This document shows positions 49,366 to 59,100 of a stretch of 64,000 bases of DNA, one piece after another; the first letter of the stretch is position 1, and the number at the start of each line of letters is the position of its first letter. This DNA is from Lachnospiraceae bacterium (GTDB lineage Bacteria > Bacillota > Clostridia > Lachnospirales > Lachnospiraceae). Where the stretch lies: NCBI GenBank assembly GCA_009911505.1, contig QXXL01000004.1, positions 217,354-281,353 of the forward strand. Direction: 5' to 3'. Both the position numbers and the translations under genes were made by a program. The notes below the pieces were generated by a model, which did not search any database, had not been told where the DNA came from, and was given only the letters and a program-made list of their open reading frames with translations.

Positions 49366-49403
49366 AGGCGTGCCTGAAAACTATTGTATTTTCAAACACG
49401 CCT
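49366..49403. repeat. Dispersed short inverted repeat, family 2, upstream of queA
   Basis: AGGCGTGCCTGAAAA (49366-49380) and TTTTCAAACACGCCT (49389-49403) pair over 13 of 15 positions around an 8-base loop. The arms match the tyrA/aroA repeat motif. It lies between the stop of the secreted protein gene (49413) and the queA start (49343). Confidence 0.75.
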
Positions 49404-49412
49404 AAAACCCTG

Positions 49413-50219
49413 TTAGTTCCATTTAATTTTATAAAATCCGGAAGAGGTTGAATTCGCCCGCTCTATTTTTATATAGTATTTACCCGGATTCATCCCCGAC
49501 TGCTTGCCAGACGTTTTCTTTAGCCTAAGTACAAGTTTCTGCTGCTCGGCAGTCTGATAAATATTCCGGCTGGCAATCCGCTTGGCTCCCATATAAAAAG
49601 ACAGCTTAAAGCTCCCATTCGTCTTGGCGCTATAATACAAACGGAGATTTTGCTTTTTCGTAAGCTCTATCATATACCAGTCGGTATTAGTAACCCCTGC
49701 CGGGATTAACCCTGTCCGCAGCTTATTTTTCTTTAATTTAGCAGCCTTTATCCTAGTAGGGCCGGATACGTCTTTTACCTTGGTAAACGAACGGGTTAGC
49801 CCTACCGCATTTTCCGATCTGACCCGAATAAAATATTCCTGCCCCTTTAACATGCCAAATGTAAATTTATACCAAATGCTTTTTTCTCTGTTAGCTGTAT
49901 TATAAAATATAGAGCTAGACGATAAAAGGCTGGTTTTGGACGAATTATACAAAGCCAGATACCCCTTCGCATTCTCGTATGCCCCATCCGGATCTAAAAC
50001 TTCCACTGTCAAATATCCATCCGCAGCCGCTTTATACTTCAACCATGTATATTTCTCTGTCTGGGCATAACTCTTATCCTCAGATACTGTAACTGTTTTA
50101 TTGCTATTAAAATCAAACTCTTGTTCTTTCTTTTTATCCGCTGCGTGTATAGCGTTCGGCAACATACACAAGAACCCAAACAACAACAGCATCATGCATA
50201 ATTTATAACTCTTTCGCAT
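49413..50219 (-). CDS. Secreted protein of a tandem paralogue family (member 3)
   Basis: 268 residues from ATG 50219, chosen because GGAGG lies upstream and the product then starts with a signal peptide (YKLCMMLLLFGFLCMLPNAIHA). The mature protein has two beta-rich halves: FDFNSNKTVTVSEDKSYAQTEK...TWLKYKAAADGYLTVEV and DWYMIELTKKQNLRLYYSAKTNG. It ends SSGFYKIKWN. This layout resembles pre-peptidase C-terminal (PPC)-like jelly-roll domains, but I would not insist. It shares the T-W-[LI]-K-Y-K core and the SSGFY ending with the two genes upstream. No anchor motif; probably released or wall-associated. Function unknown. Confidence 0.78.
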   Translation of the reverse strand: MRKSYKLCMMLLLFGFLCMLPNAIHAADKKKEQEFDFNSNKTVTVSEDKSYAQTEKYTWLKYKAAADGYLTVEVLDPDGAYENAKGYLALYNSSKTSLLSSSSIFYNTANREKSIWYKFTFGMLKGQEYFIRVRSENAVGLTRSFTKVKDVSGPTRIKAAKLKKNKLRTGLIPAGVTNTDWYMIELTKKQNLRLYYSAKTNGSFKLSFYMGAKRIASRNIYQTAEQQKLVLRLKKTSGKQSGMNPGKYYIKIERANSTSSGFYKIKWN

Positions 50220-50312
50220 AATAATTCCTCCATGTAAAATTATTCTACTTCCAGTAAACACATTCTCCCCACAGAGGTTTTAAACTCTTATTATTCTGCC
50301 AAACGGCGCCTT

Positions 50313-51122
50313 CTACTGCCATTTCAAAGTATAGAAACCGGAAGACAAACTGTCTGCACGCTCCACCTTTACATAATAATTCCCCGGCTGCACCCGCTCT
50401 ATTGTGTACGCATAGCCTTCCTCCTCTGAGCCCTGCACCACATAGCGCTTTGCGGTATTTAAATAAGCCCCTGAAAAAGTAAGCTGAATCTGCCCGTTTG
50501 CTTTTCCTGAATAATAAAAATGCAGGTATTGCTTTTTAGGCACGTTAATTTTATACCAATCCGCCGTACTGTCCCCAGCTGACAGGATCCCTTTCGCAAG
50601 CTTCCCCTTTGCAAGCAGGGAAGCCTTTGCCTTCTTATCCGCGCTGCTCTTACTTACCTTAATAAATTTACATTTTACAGAAACCGCACCTTGTGCCTGT
50701 ACCTGCAAATAATACGTGGTATTCTTTCTTACACCATAAACCATCGTATAATCGGCAGATGTATTTCCCGCAGTATTATATACAAAACCTCCAGAAAGCG
50801 GCGTTTTCTTTTTAGAATCAAAAAGCCTCCATTCCCCCGTAGCGTAAGCCTGCCCTGTATTGTCACCAGAAGCGCCGTCTTTTAATTTCTCTTCCTTATT
50901 CTGGGCCGTTACTGTTATATAGCCATTATTGGGGGCCTTATATTTGATCCAGGTATATTTCTGTGTATGTACATAATCCTCTGCCCCAGAAATAGTAATC
51001 GTTTTTTTCTTATTAAAATTTTTAGCAGCAGCCGATACATCTGAGGGCAGCAGGCCAATCAGGCATATTGCAAGGCATAGCAGGACACCCATTCTCTTCA
51101 TATGTTTTTTAATATACTTCAT
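50313..51122 (-). CDS. Secreted protein of a tandem paralogue family (member 2)
   Basis: 269 residues. A signal peptide (MGVLLCLAICLIGLLPSDVSAAA) follows a basic start, and GGAGG lies before ATG 51122. Two beta-rich halves match its neighbours: FNKKKTITISGAEDYVHTQK, TWIKYKAPNNGYITV, then DWYKINVPKKQYLHFYYSGKANG and the ending YYVKVERADSLSSGFYTLKWQ. The second half is closest to member 3. PPC-like fold suspected from the pattern. No enzyme motif or anchor is visible. It is separated from member 3 by 93 bases and from member 1 by 109 bases, with a terminator in the latter gap. Confidence 0.78.
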   Translation of the reverse strand: MKYIKKHMKRMGVLLCLAICLIGLLPSDVSAAAKNFNKKKTITISGAEDYVHTQKYTWIKYKAPNNGYITVTAQNKEEKLKDGASGDNTGQAYATGEWRLFDSKKKTPLSGGFVYNTAGNTSADYTMVYGVRKNTTYYLQVQAQGAVSVKCKFIKVSKSSADKKAKASLLAKGKLAKGILSAGDSTADWYKINVPKKQYLHFYYSGKANGQIQLTFSGAYLNTAKRYVVQGSEEEGYAYTIERVQPGNYYVKVERADSLSSGFYTLKWQ

Positions 51123-51194
51123 ATGCTTTTCCTCCGCTTTTCCTAAAACTAAATCTATTATAACAGATAGGAGGCTACATTGCTACAATAAAAT

Positions 51195-51220
51195 AAAAAA
51201 GCGGGCTTAAATTGCCCGCT
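51195..51220 (-). terminator. Intrinsic terminator after paralogue member 1
   Basis: On the minus strand stem AGCGGGC (51220-51214) / GCCCGCT (51206-51200) with a 7-nt loop is followed by six T. It lies 11 bases past the stop of the gene at 51232. Confidence 0.88.
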
Positions 51221-51231
51221 CTTTATTAATC

Positions 51232-52029
51232 TTATTTCCAGCTTACTTTATAATATCCGTTACAAATCTTAGAAGCCGGTTTAATCTGAACATAATATGT
51301 CCCTGCCCTTACTTTCCCTGTCGGAGAAAATCCATCTTTCTTTCCCCATAGGCCAGTCTGCAGCCTGAATGTATTTGTCTTTACACCAGTTCCAGATAAA
51401 GTAATATCAATAGGCCCAGTCAAATAAGGTGTAATATTGAATGTAAATTTAGAAGGTTTTGTAGTTGTAAACTTGTACCAATGGGATTTCTTATTTGCTG
51501 TTGTAATAAGCCCATTTGTGTTTTTCCCTTTTCTCAAATTCAAGGCTTTACTTTTTTTCGTACCGCTTTTGTCGTTGACTTTATTAAATTTAGCAGTAAT
51601 TTTTACTCCGCCAACGGAATTAACACGTATGTAATAAACAGTATTTTTCTTAACTCCATAGCATTCTGATGTTTCGCTTGCAGTTGTAGATCTTGTATCA
51701 TAAGCAATCAATTCTGACAAATACGTATTCTTATTCTTGTCATATAACTGCACTTCGCCAGCTACATAAGGCATTACCTGGCTGTTGCTTGAAAACTTAA
51801 GCCATAAATAGCCATCCGCCTTTGATTTATATTTAATCCAAGTATAGTCCTGTGTAAGGTATGAACAATTTTCATCAGAAATCGTTACAACCCCGCCACT
51901 CGGCTTCAGCGATACATCCGCTGCACTGACTGTCTGCTGTGTCCCAACAACCAATGTAGAAAACACAAGCGCTGCCACCAGCAAAAAACTTACTGCTTTT
52001 TGAAATAAATTCTTTTTTGTCCTTTCCAT
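51232..52029 (-). CDS. Secreted protein of a tandem paralogue family (member 1)
   Basis: 265 residues from ATG 52029, with AAGGAA upstream and a signal peptide (AVSFLLVAALVFSTLVVGTQQTVSAAD). It shares the family pattern: VTISDENCSYLTQD, TWIKYKSKADGYLWLKF, KNTVYYIRVNSVGGVKITAKF, HWYKFTTTKPSKFTFNI and the ending YYVQIKPASKICNGYYKVSWK. It is the most divergent of the three. Its own promoter and terminator make it a separate transcription unit. No catalytic motif; the fold is perhaps PPC-like, and a carbohydrate- or protein-binding role is only a guess. Confidence 0.78.
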   Translation of the reverse strand: MERTKKNLFQKAVSFLLVAALVFSTLVVGTQQTVSAADVSLKPSGGVVTISDENCSYLTQDYTWIKYKSKADGYLWLKFSSNSQVMPYVAGEVQLYDKNKNTYLSELIAYDTRSTTASETSECYGVKKNTVYYIRVNSVGGVKITAKFNKVNDKSGTKKSKALNLRKGKNTNGLITTANKKSHWYKFTTTKPSKFTFNITPYLTGPIDITLSGTGVKTNTFRLQTGLWGKKDGFSPTGKVRAGTYYVQIKPASKICNGYYKVSWK

Positions 52030-52073
52030 AATAAAATGTTCCTTTCTGTAATTATATTTTTTAGTTATTATAT

Positions 52074-52102
52074 ATAATAACATAATTTCAATATAAATTC
52101 AA
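52074..52102 (-). promoter_or_regulatory. Promoter of paralogue member 1
   Basis: On the minus strand TTGAAT (52097-52102) and TATTAT (52074-52079) are separated by 17 bases, about 44 bases before the start codon. Confidence 0.6.
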
Positions 52103-52223
52103 TTCTTTTTTCACATTTTCTTCACATTTCCAAAAATGCCAACATAAACATCAACAGGCACAATCCTGCTTTTAACATCTCCACTCTATTAATCACCCTA
52201 AAGCATATCATCCTGCACCTAAA

Positions 52224-52311
52224 AGAAATCCTCCGTAGGCCAGCCAAAACCGTAGTCAGACAGGGGGCAGGGTATACGGCTGGGGCCTTGCGATGGGGTT
52301 TAGGGGCTTTT
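52224..52311. repeat. Dispersed intergenic repeat, family 1, copy 2 (right arm missing)
   Basis: Matches the copy at 63839 from AGAAATCC through the left arm (GCCAAAACCGTAGTCAG, then CAGGGGGCAGGGTAT) and the core CTGGGGCCTTG-CGATGGGG, but stops after AGGGGCTTTTA, four bases before the pheT stop codon. It may serve as the 3' end of the pheST transcript. Confidence 0.82.
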
Positions 52312-52314
52312 ACA

Positions 52315-54735
52315 CTACTTTCTAAGCTCAACCCCCATACCTAAAAGAGCCTTCAAAATCCTCTCCATTGCGCCTGTAATATCTGCTTCCTCCAGATTTT
52401 TCTCCTTCCCGCGGAACGTAAGGGAATAAGCAAGCGATTTATATCCGTCCCCAATCTGGGTCCCTTCATAAATATCAAATAACTCATAACTTTCCAGATA
52501 AGCGCCGCCCTTTGCATCAAATACCTTCTCAATATCGCCTGCCAGTATTTCCTTGGGCACAACCATACTGATATCGCGGTTCGACGCCGGAAACTTCGCA
52601 ATACCCCGGTACTTGCGGCCAAAATCAGCAGCCGCGGTAATCTCCGGCATATCCAGCACAGCCACATACACACGGCCTTTTATAGAATAATTTGCCGACA
52701 CTAGCGGATGTACTTCCCCAACATAGCCTAAAGCTACCCCATTATAAGAAATATCCGCCTGCCGCCCCGGATGCAGGTAAGGCCTGGATGCGTTTGGATT
52801 ATACTCCGGCTTTTCCCCCATCCCGATTTTAGCCAAAAACTCTTCCAGGACGCCCTTTAACGTAAAGAAATCCCCTTCCCCGTACATGCCAAGCGTAAAC
52901 TGCATACGTTCTTCGGGCAGCTCTGTTACCGGAACCTGCTTCGGCAAATATATATTGCCAAGCTCATAAAGGCGCACATCCTTATTCCTGCGGTTATAGT
53001 TTGTAGATAAGGAAGACAGCATCCCGTTTAACGGCGTAGTACGCATAATACTAAAATCCTCGCCCAGCGGATTTAAAATCACCACCGTATCCCGTAGCTT
53101 AGAATCCACTGGAATGCGCAGCTTATCAAACACCTTTGGGCTTTCAAAAGAATAACACATCCCTTCAGAAAATCCGCAGAACTCTGCAACATCCCTGGCC
53201 GCCTTCTCAATCCGGAGCTTAAATGACAATTTTCCCGTCGTTGCCTCCCCGTTTGGCAGCGTCGTCGGTATATTATCATAGCCAAAGAACCTCGCTGCCT
53301 CTTCTGCAAGGTCCGCGCCACACTCCAAATCCTGCCTCCAGGAAGGCACCAGGATCTCATTTGCCCCTTTATCGTACCCAAGCTCTAACCTCTCAAAATA
53401 AGAAAGCATTTCCTCTGCTGCAATCTGCGTCCCCAAAAGCCGGTTGTACTTTTCTGGTTCAAACGGAATGCGCCTGCCTTCTTTCTTGACCGGATATACG
53501 TCAACCGCACCGCCGATTACCTCGCCTGCGCCTAACTCCTCTACAAGCTGGCAGGCGCGGTTCATTGCTTCGATTGCGTTATTCGGGTCTAAGCCCTTTT
53601 CAAATACAGAAGACGCATCAGTACGCAGCCCGATTTTTTTGCTGGAAAGGCGGATGTTTGTGCCGTCAAAGCAGGCTGCCTCAAACAGCATGCATTTCAC
53701 ATTGTCGGTAATCATGGAGTTTTCGCCCCCCATAATCCCTGCAATCCCAACTGGTTTTTCAGCGTCGCAGATCATAAGCACACTCTCGTCTAGCTTGCGC
53801 TTTTGCCCGTCTAAAGTGGTAAACGCTTCATCCTTTGACGCGCGCCTTACGATAATCTCTTTTCCTGCAATTGTATCCAAATCATACGCATGCATCGGCT
53901 GCCCGTATTCTGCCATCACATAATTTGTTATATCAACCAGGTTATTAATCGGACGGATGCCTTGCGCGGCCAGGCGGTGCTGCATCCACTTGGGGGACGG
54001 GGCGATTTTGATATTTTTTACAGCCCTTGCCACATAACGTGAACACAAATCCGTATCCTTTACCGTGACCTTAATAAAATCATTTACATCCTCACCGTTG
54101 CCCGTTTCTGTTACTACAGGGGGCTTAAATTCTTTTCTAAACGTCGCTGCCGCTTCCCTTGCAATACCGGTTACCGAAAAGCAATCCACCCTATTCGATG
54201 TCACTTCATATTCAAATACAGCATCGTGAAGCCCCAAAAGCCCTACGGCATCCGCCCCCACCGGAACGTCTTCTTTAAAAATATAAATCCCAAGCTCCGG
54301 GGCTTCCGGATACATATCGCGGTTCGATCCAAGTTCTTCAATCGAACACATCATACCATCGGATTCTACGCCGCGCAGCTTGCCTTTTTTTATCTTAACT
54401 CCTCCCGGTGTAACGCTGCCGTCATGTCCGCCTGCTACGCGCCCTCCGGAAAGCACTACCGGGATCTTATCGCCTTTAGCCACATTGGGAGCCCCAGTCA
54501 CAATCTGGATATTTTCCCCGGTTCCAATATCCACCTGGCAGACAATCAGCTTGTCGGCGTCTGGATGGCGTTCGATTTTTTTAATCTGCCCTACCACAAT
54601 TTTTTCCAAATCAGCGTCTAATTTGCAGTAACCCTCCACCTTCGTCCCGGAGAGCGTCATTGCGTCCATATACTCCTGTTCCGTCACGTCAAGCCCCGGA
54701 ACCATTGATTTTATCCATTCCAATGAAGTATTCAT
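52315..54735 (-). CDS. pheT: Phenylalanine--tRNA ligase beta subunit
   Basis: 806 residues from ATG 54735 (GGGAGG 7 bases upstream). Domains in order: an EMAP/OB tRNA-binding part (about 40-150; VGQIKKIERHPDADKLIVCQVDIG), B3/B4 editing region (about 200-390; YAEYGQPMHAYDLDTI-like), B5 (about 405-475), the catalytic-like core, and a C-terminal ferredoxin-fold anticodon-binding domain (about 710-806; KFPASNRDISMVV). It works as an alpha2-beta2 enzyme with PheS, whose gene is 17 bases upstream. Expression is under the T-box before pheS. Confidence 0.97.
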   Translation of the reverse strand: MNTSLEWIKSMVPGLDVTEQEYMDAMTLSGTKVEGYCKLDADLEKIVVGQIKKIERHPDADKLIVCQVDIGTGENIQIVTGAPNVAKGDKIPVVLSGGRVAGGHDGSVTPGGVKIKKGKLRGVESDGMMCSIEELGSNRDMYPEAPELGIYIFKEDVPVGADAVGLLGLHDAVFEYEVTSNRVDCFSVTGIAREAAATFRKEFKPPVVTETGNGEDVNDFIKVTVKDTDLCSRYVARAVKNIKIAPSPKWMQHRLAAQGIRPINNLVDITNYVMAEYGQPMHAYDLDTIAGKEIIVRRASKDEAFTTLDGQKRKLDESVLMICDAEKPVGIAGIMGGENSMITDNVKCMLFEAACFDGTNIRLSSKKIGLRTDASSVFEKGLDPNNAIEAMNRACQLVEELGAGEVIGGAVDVYPVKKEGRRIPFEPEKYNRLLGTQIAAEEMLSYFERLELGYDKGANEILVPSWRQDLECGADLAEEAARFFGYDNIPTTLPNGEATTGKLSFKLRIEKAARDVAEFCGFSEGMCYSFESPKVFDKLRIPVDSKLRDTVVILNPLGEDFSIMRTTPLNGMLSSLSTNYNRRNKDVRLYELGNIYLPKQVPVTELPEERMQFTLGMYGEGDFFTLKGVLEEFLAKIGMGEKPEYNPNASRPYLHPGRQADISYNGVALGYVGEVHPLVSANYSIKGRVYVAVLDMPEITAAADFGRKYRGIAKFPASNRDISMVVPKEILAGDIEKVFDAKGGAYLESYELFDIYEGTQIGDGYKSLAYSLTFRGKEKNLEEADITGAMERILKALLGMGVELRK

Positions 54736-54752
54736 CTTACATCCTCCCAACT

Positions 54753-55772
54753 TTAGAATTGTTTTAAGAACCTGCTGTCATTTTCATAAAGCAGGCGCAT
54801 ATCGTCTATTTCATACTTTAACAATGCAATCCGCTCTAAGCCTACGCCAAATGCAAACCCAGAATATTCCTCCGGATCGATCCCGCTCATTTTAAGCACC
54901 TTCGGATGTACCATGCCGCAGCCCAGAATCTCTATCCAGCCACTGCCTTTACAGAACCGGCACCCCTTTCCGCCGCACTTAAAACAGGACATATCCACCT
55001 CAGCGCTTGGCTCCGTAAATGGAAAATGGTGCGGGCGGAACTTTACCTTCGTATCTGCTCCAAAAAGCTCGCGGACAAATTCTGCAAGCGTGCCTTTTAA
55101 ATCCGCAAATGTAATGTACTTATCTATCACAAGCCCTTCAATCTGATGGAAAGAAGGCGAATGTGTCGCATCCACTTCATCCGACCGGAACACGCGGCCC
55201 GGCGCAATCACACGGATTGGAAGCTTGCCTTCTTCCATCACCCGTACCTGCACGGGCGAGGTCTGTGTACGCAGCACGATATCATTGTTGATGTAAAATG
55301 TATCCTGTTCATCCTTCGCCGGATGGTTTGCCGGAATATTGAGCGCTTCAAAATTGTAGTAATCCAATTCCACTTCCGGGCCTTCCACGACCTCATAGCC
55401 CATGCCGATAAAAATACGCTCCACTTCTTCAAGCGCAATTGTATTCGGATGCCTGTGCCCAACCATGTTCTTTTGGGCCGGAAGCGTTACGTCAATAACC
55501 TCATTCTTAAGGCGCAGCTCCAACTCCTTTGTCTCAAGCGCTGATTTTGCTTCTTCCAGTTTCTGCTCAATCTCAGCCCGCACTTCATTTATAAGCTGCC
55601 CAAAGGCCGGACGCTCCTCTGGAAGCAGCTCCTTCATAGATTTCATAATGGTAGTCAGCTCGCCTTTTTTGCCAAGGATAGCTACACGGACGTCGTTTAA
55701 CTTTGTTAAACTGTCAGAAGCATTCAGCTTTTGAATTGCTTCATTTTTGATGTTTTGCAATTTTTCTTTCAT
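54753..55772 (-). CDS. pheS: Phenylalanine--tRNA ligase alpha subunit
   Basis: 339 residues from ATG 55772 (GGAGA upstream). An N-terminal coiled coil (about 1-90) is followed by the class II core: [37 protein letters not shown], motif 2 region [21 protein letters not shown], and motif 3 [31 protein letters not shown] segment with four cysteines is present, as in other Firmicute PheS. It charges tRNA-Phe together with PheT (17-base gap downstream). Confidence 0.97.
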   Translation of the reverse strand: MKEKLQNIKNEAIQKLNASDSLTKLNDVRVAILGKKGELTTIMKSMKELLPEERPAFGQLINEVRAEIEQKLEEAKSALETKELELRLKNEVIDVTLPAQKNMVGHRHPNTIALEEVERIFIGMGYEVVEGPEVELDYYNFEALNIPANHPAKDEQDTFYINNDIVLRTQTSPVQVRVMEEGKLPIRVIAPGRVFRSDEVDATHSPSFHQIEGLVIDKYITFADLKGTLAEFVRELFGADTKVKFRPHHFPFTEPSAEVDMSCFKCGGKGCRFCKGSGWIEILGCGMVHPKVLKMSGIDPEEYSGFAFGVGLERIALLKYEIDDMRLLYENDSRFLKQF

Positions 55773-55830
55773 AACATATCTCCTTTTTCTTTCCCTCTGC
55801 AAAAAAGCAGAATGTTCGTTTTTTGATATA

Positions 55831-56102
55831 AAAAGGAGCTATCCATCCCTGTTCATAGGGACGGATAACTCCGTGATACCACCCTGGTTCCCAGAAAAAG
55901 CCTGGGCACTCATTTTATGCGTAACGTGCACAAACCGTTATAGGCTACTACAGTACCGCGTTCACCCATACTGCTCCGGTGTGAAAATTCAGCGTTCCGT
56001 TACATGAAAGAGCTTACAGCCGGCGGCTCTTCCTCTCTGTAATGTGTACAAGAAGCTTACTGGACACCTTCATTGCATTTCCCTGTGATGATTAAAATTG
56101 CT
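55831..56102 (-). promoter_or_regulatory. T-box leader (Phe) controlling pheST
   Basis: On the minus strand the T-box sequence AGGGTGGTATCACG (55885-55872) is clear. A terminator stem follows, GGAGTTATCC (55872-55863) pairing with GGATAGCTCC (55844-55835) through a long inner stem, then a T-run. Upstream is an AGAGAG kink-turn element and a specifier region with TTC (55985-55983) in GAATTTTCACACC, a Phe codon that fits the gene. Uncharged tRNA-Phe should stabilise the antiterminator and turn on pheST. Confidence 0.92.
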
Positions 56103-56108
56103 TGCTAT

Positions 56109-56137
56109 ATAATAGCATAGCTTTGGGGGAATTGCAA
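56109..56137 (-). promoter_or_regulatory. Promoter of the pheST T-box transcript
   Basis: On the minus strand TTGCAA (56132-56137) and TATTAT (56109-56114) are separated by 17 bases. It lies just past the stop of GH20 gene E, for which I see no separate terminator. Confidence 0.7.
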
Positions 56138-56153
56138 GGATAAAATCAAAACT

Positions 56154-59100
56154 TTATTTCTTTTTGTAAGTTACATTTTTACCGATTCCGGCCTTCTTTA
56201 AGCTTGATTTTAATGTGTTTAATTGTTTTTTGGCCATCTTCTTAGGTACTGTAACTTTACATTTTGCTACGCTTCCTTTGAAAGCCTTGTTGCCAACTTT
56301 CGGCGCTTTTGTACCTTTAAATGTAATATTCTTTAACTTCTTACAGTTATAAAATGCTTTTGCATTTACCGTCTTAACATTCTTTCCAATAGTAACTGTG
56401 GTCAAATTCGTACAATTGTTAAATGCGTTTTTACCTACTGCCGTAACATTGCTGCCAACCTCTACTGTCTTTACTTTTTTGCAGTTTTTAAAGGCATTAT
56501 CAGCAATTTTGGTTATCTTACAGGTCACGCCGTCAATTGTTACTGTTGCGCCCACTTTGACATTTTTGGTATTTTTCCCTTTTGTAAGGGTTACTTCTTT
56601 TTTGTCTGCATTTGCCACTTTATATTTGGAGCCGCCCACTGTCTTCTGCTGGCCTGTCTGCAATACCGCAGGCTGTTCCTGTTTGTCGTCTGTGGAGGGC
56701 TGCTCTTTCACAAGCTCTTTGCCCTTTAATGCCGTAAGCGCTGCTGTAAGCTCATCCAATGTAGCATTGCTGTTTGCAAGTACGCTTTCTGCATCTTTAA
56801 GGGCCTGCTGTAATGCAGATACGGATGCAGCCGTATAGCCTGTGATATTTGTAAGTTTGATTTTGGCGTCTGCAACTGCAATCTCAAGTTCCGCCCTTGC
56901 TACCGAAACCTTTGTAACAAGTTTAACGTTCTGTAACGCTTTTATAGTATTTACAATCTCCATATAGCCAGCGTTAACGCCTTTTTGAATAATCCCTTCT
57001 GCCGCGCTGATATTTTGCTGTAATGCAGCAAGCGACTCTGCCGTATAGGATGTATCTTTTAGCTTTTGCTTTGCATCTTCCACTGTGACGGCTAATTCTA
57101 CAATTCTGGTAGACGGCTTTTGCGTCAGGCCTGCAATCGCCTGCTGAAGCTTCTCATATACATAAATATAGTCGTCCGTCGTACTGCCAGCAAAATCCTT
57201 TACCTCTCTTGCAGCCTGCTTAGCATCCTGCAGCGTTTTCCAGCTGCCATCTGTGTAGTCGTCCTCTTTAAACTCTGCATTGATACCCTGATCCAACTCT
57301 GCTTTTAACGTTGCATCATCCATCGGCCCATACAAATTCAATTCTGCAATCGTAGCATGGCTTCCTTCTGATCTATGGATACGCAGCTTTACTTTTTTGG
57401 CTTTCACAGTTTCAAATGACGCGGTTTTTAAACTGCTGTTATTAGCCCATGTTTCATGAGAAATAACAGTTTCTTCTGTACCGTCTTCTTTTATAACTTC
57501 AATGCTGTACTCATAAATCCGGCCGTTTACACTGTCCTGTCTCGGCAGATATGTCAGCCTGCTTATTTCTTTTGCTTCTGGCAAGGTCACTTCAAACCAA
57601 TGATGCTCCTCTGTAATTGTTGTGTCACTTGCATAGTCCTGATGCCAATATGTCGAGTTATCCCCGTCAAGCACAGCCTCTTTGGAGCCTTCTGTAGCAT
57701 GGGTGGAACAAGCAGCTGCCGTCCATCCTTCACGGGACAGCTTGCCATATTCCCCTGATGTTTCTTTTGTTCCGGTTACGGTAACATAATCAATTTCGCC
57801 TTTAAAGCTATTCGTCTTGCTCCCAATCCGCCCCAGAGGAACAAGCATTGTAGCTGTCTTTCTAATGTTATGGCTGCTTAGCTTTGCACTTAATTCTGTC
57901 GTAGGATGGTTTGCAAAATAAATATCCGGATTATTGTCTACAAGTTCCCCGTCTACATACAGGCTGACTGAATCCTGCCCGCTGCAAAACTGCAGCGTAT
58001 GCCATTCGCCTGCCGGAAGCGTATAGTCAAAGGAAAAATCGTAGCCTTCCCTGGAATATCCAACTTTTCCGGTATTGATTTGGGAAGCTTTGAACGCATA
58101 TGCGCCATATATCCCACATTCAGATTTGGATTCGCAGAGAATTTGCTCGCCTTGTGCGTCTTCATCCATTTTAACCCGCATGGTAAGGATAGCGGAGGAG
58201 CCTACCAAATCCAAGCCCTCTGGTGTTTCTGCATAGCTTGCGCCGCCTTTTAACTTCATTGCTTTTGTCTGATCTGCATTGGCCTGTTCTACATTCACCT
58301 GCCCTGCCAGATCAAACCCGTTTAAGCCGGAATCTTTTACGAGTGTTTCATCAAACGTATAATCAGCAACAACTGACGTATTATAATCCAAATCCCCATA
58401 AAGTGTTGTACCTGGGGCCGTCCCAGTCTTTTCAGCTAATTTTGTAAAGTCAGAGTAATTTCTGTCTGCCCCGTCCCCCCAGAGCTTTGCTCCATAAGAC
58501 GGCAGCGGTTTAAAGAAACGGTCAAAAGAATCATATTGCGAGATCCCGTTGCCCCTGGTATCTATACTGTCATGCCAAATCGCATAACAGCCGCCTAAAA
58601 TCTGATCATCCCCTGCTTTTATATTTAAGTTATTGATAACATTAGGCTTCCAGGTATTATAAATACTCTGTGCATTTATGTAATCGTTGTAATAACCTGC
58701 GGCAGGTACGATATAATTGGGTCCCTCCAGAGTATTGATTAAATCATAACCCAGGTCATACATTGCTTTTGGATTTGCATACCCGGTATTCCAAATATTA
58801 AGCTGCACATCCTTGGATGCCACCGGAGTCTCGCCGCTCTTGTTGGAAAGGCTCCCCCACATACGCACGGTCCTCCCCTTGCCCTGTACAAACTTAATCA
58901 TATCATCTGAGAACTTCCGGAACATCTCTTTTCCAGCCTGTCCGTCCACACCGTGAAACTCGTCTGTTCCAATATGGACTGTCATCTGCTCATCAAAAAT
59001 GGGATCTTCCCCTTCAAAATAATCATTCCAAATGCTTTGCGCCCACGGCGTGGCGCCTTCATTTGAAAGATCTATCTCTTCAATCAAATAAGAATGGCTT

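Noticed and set aside
49366..49403. Terminator for the secreted gene at 49413
   Set aside because: No T-run follows the stem, and the arms match a repeat found elsewhere, so it is classed as a repeat.
52122..52331. Minus-strand ORF of 69 aa over repeat copy 2
   Set aside because: It overlaps the pheT end and the repeat, has no RBS and is explained by the repeat sequence.
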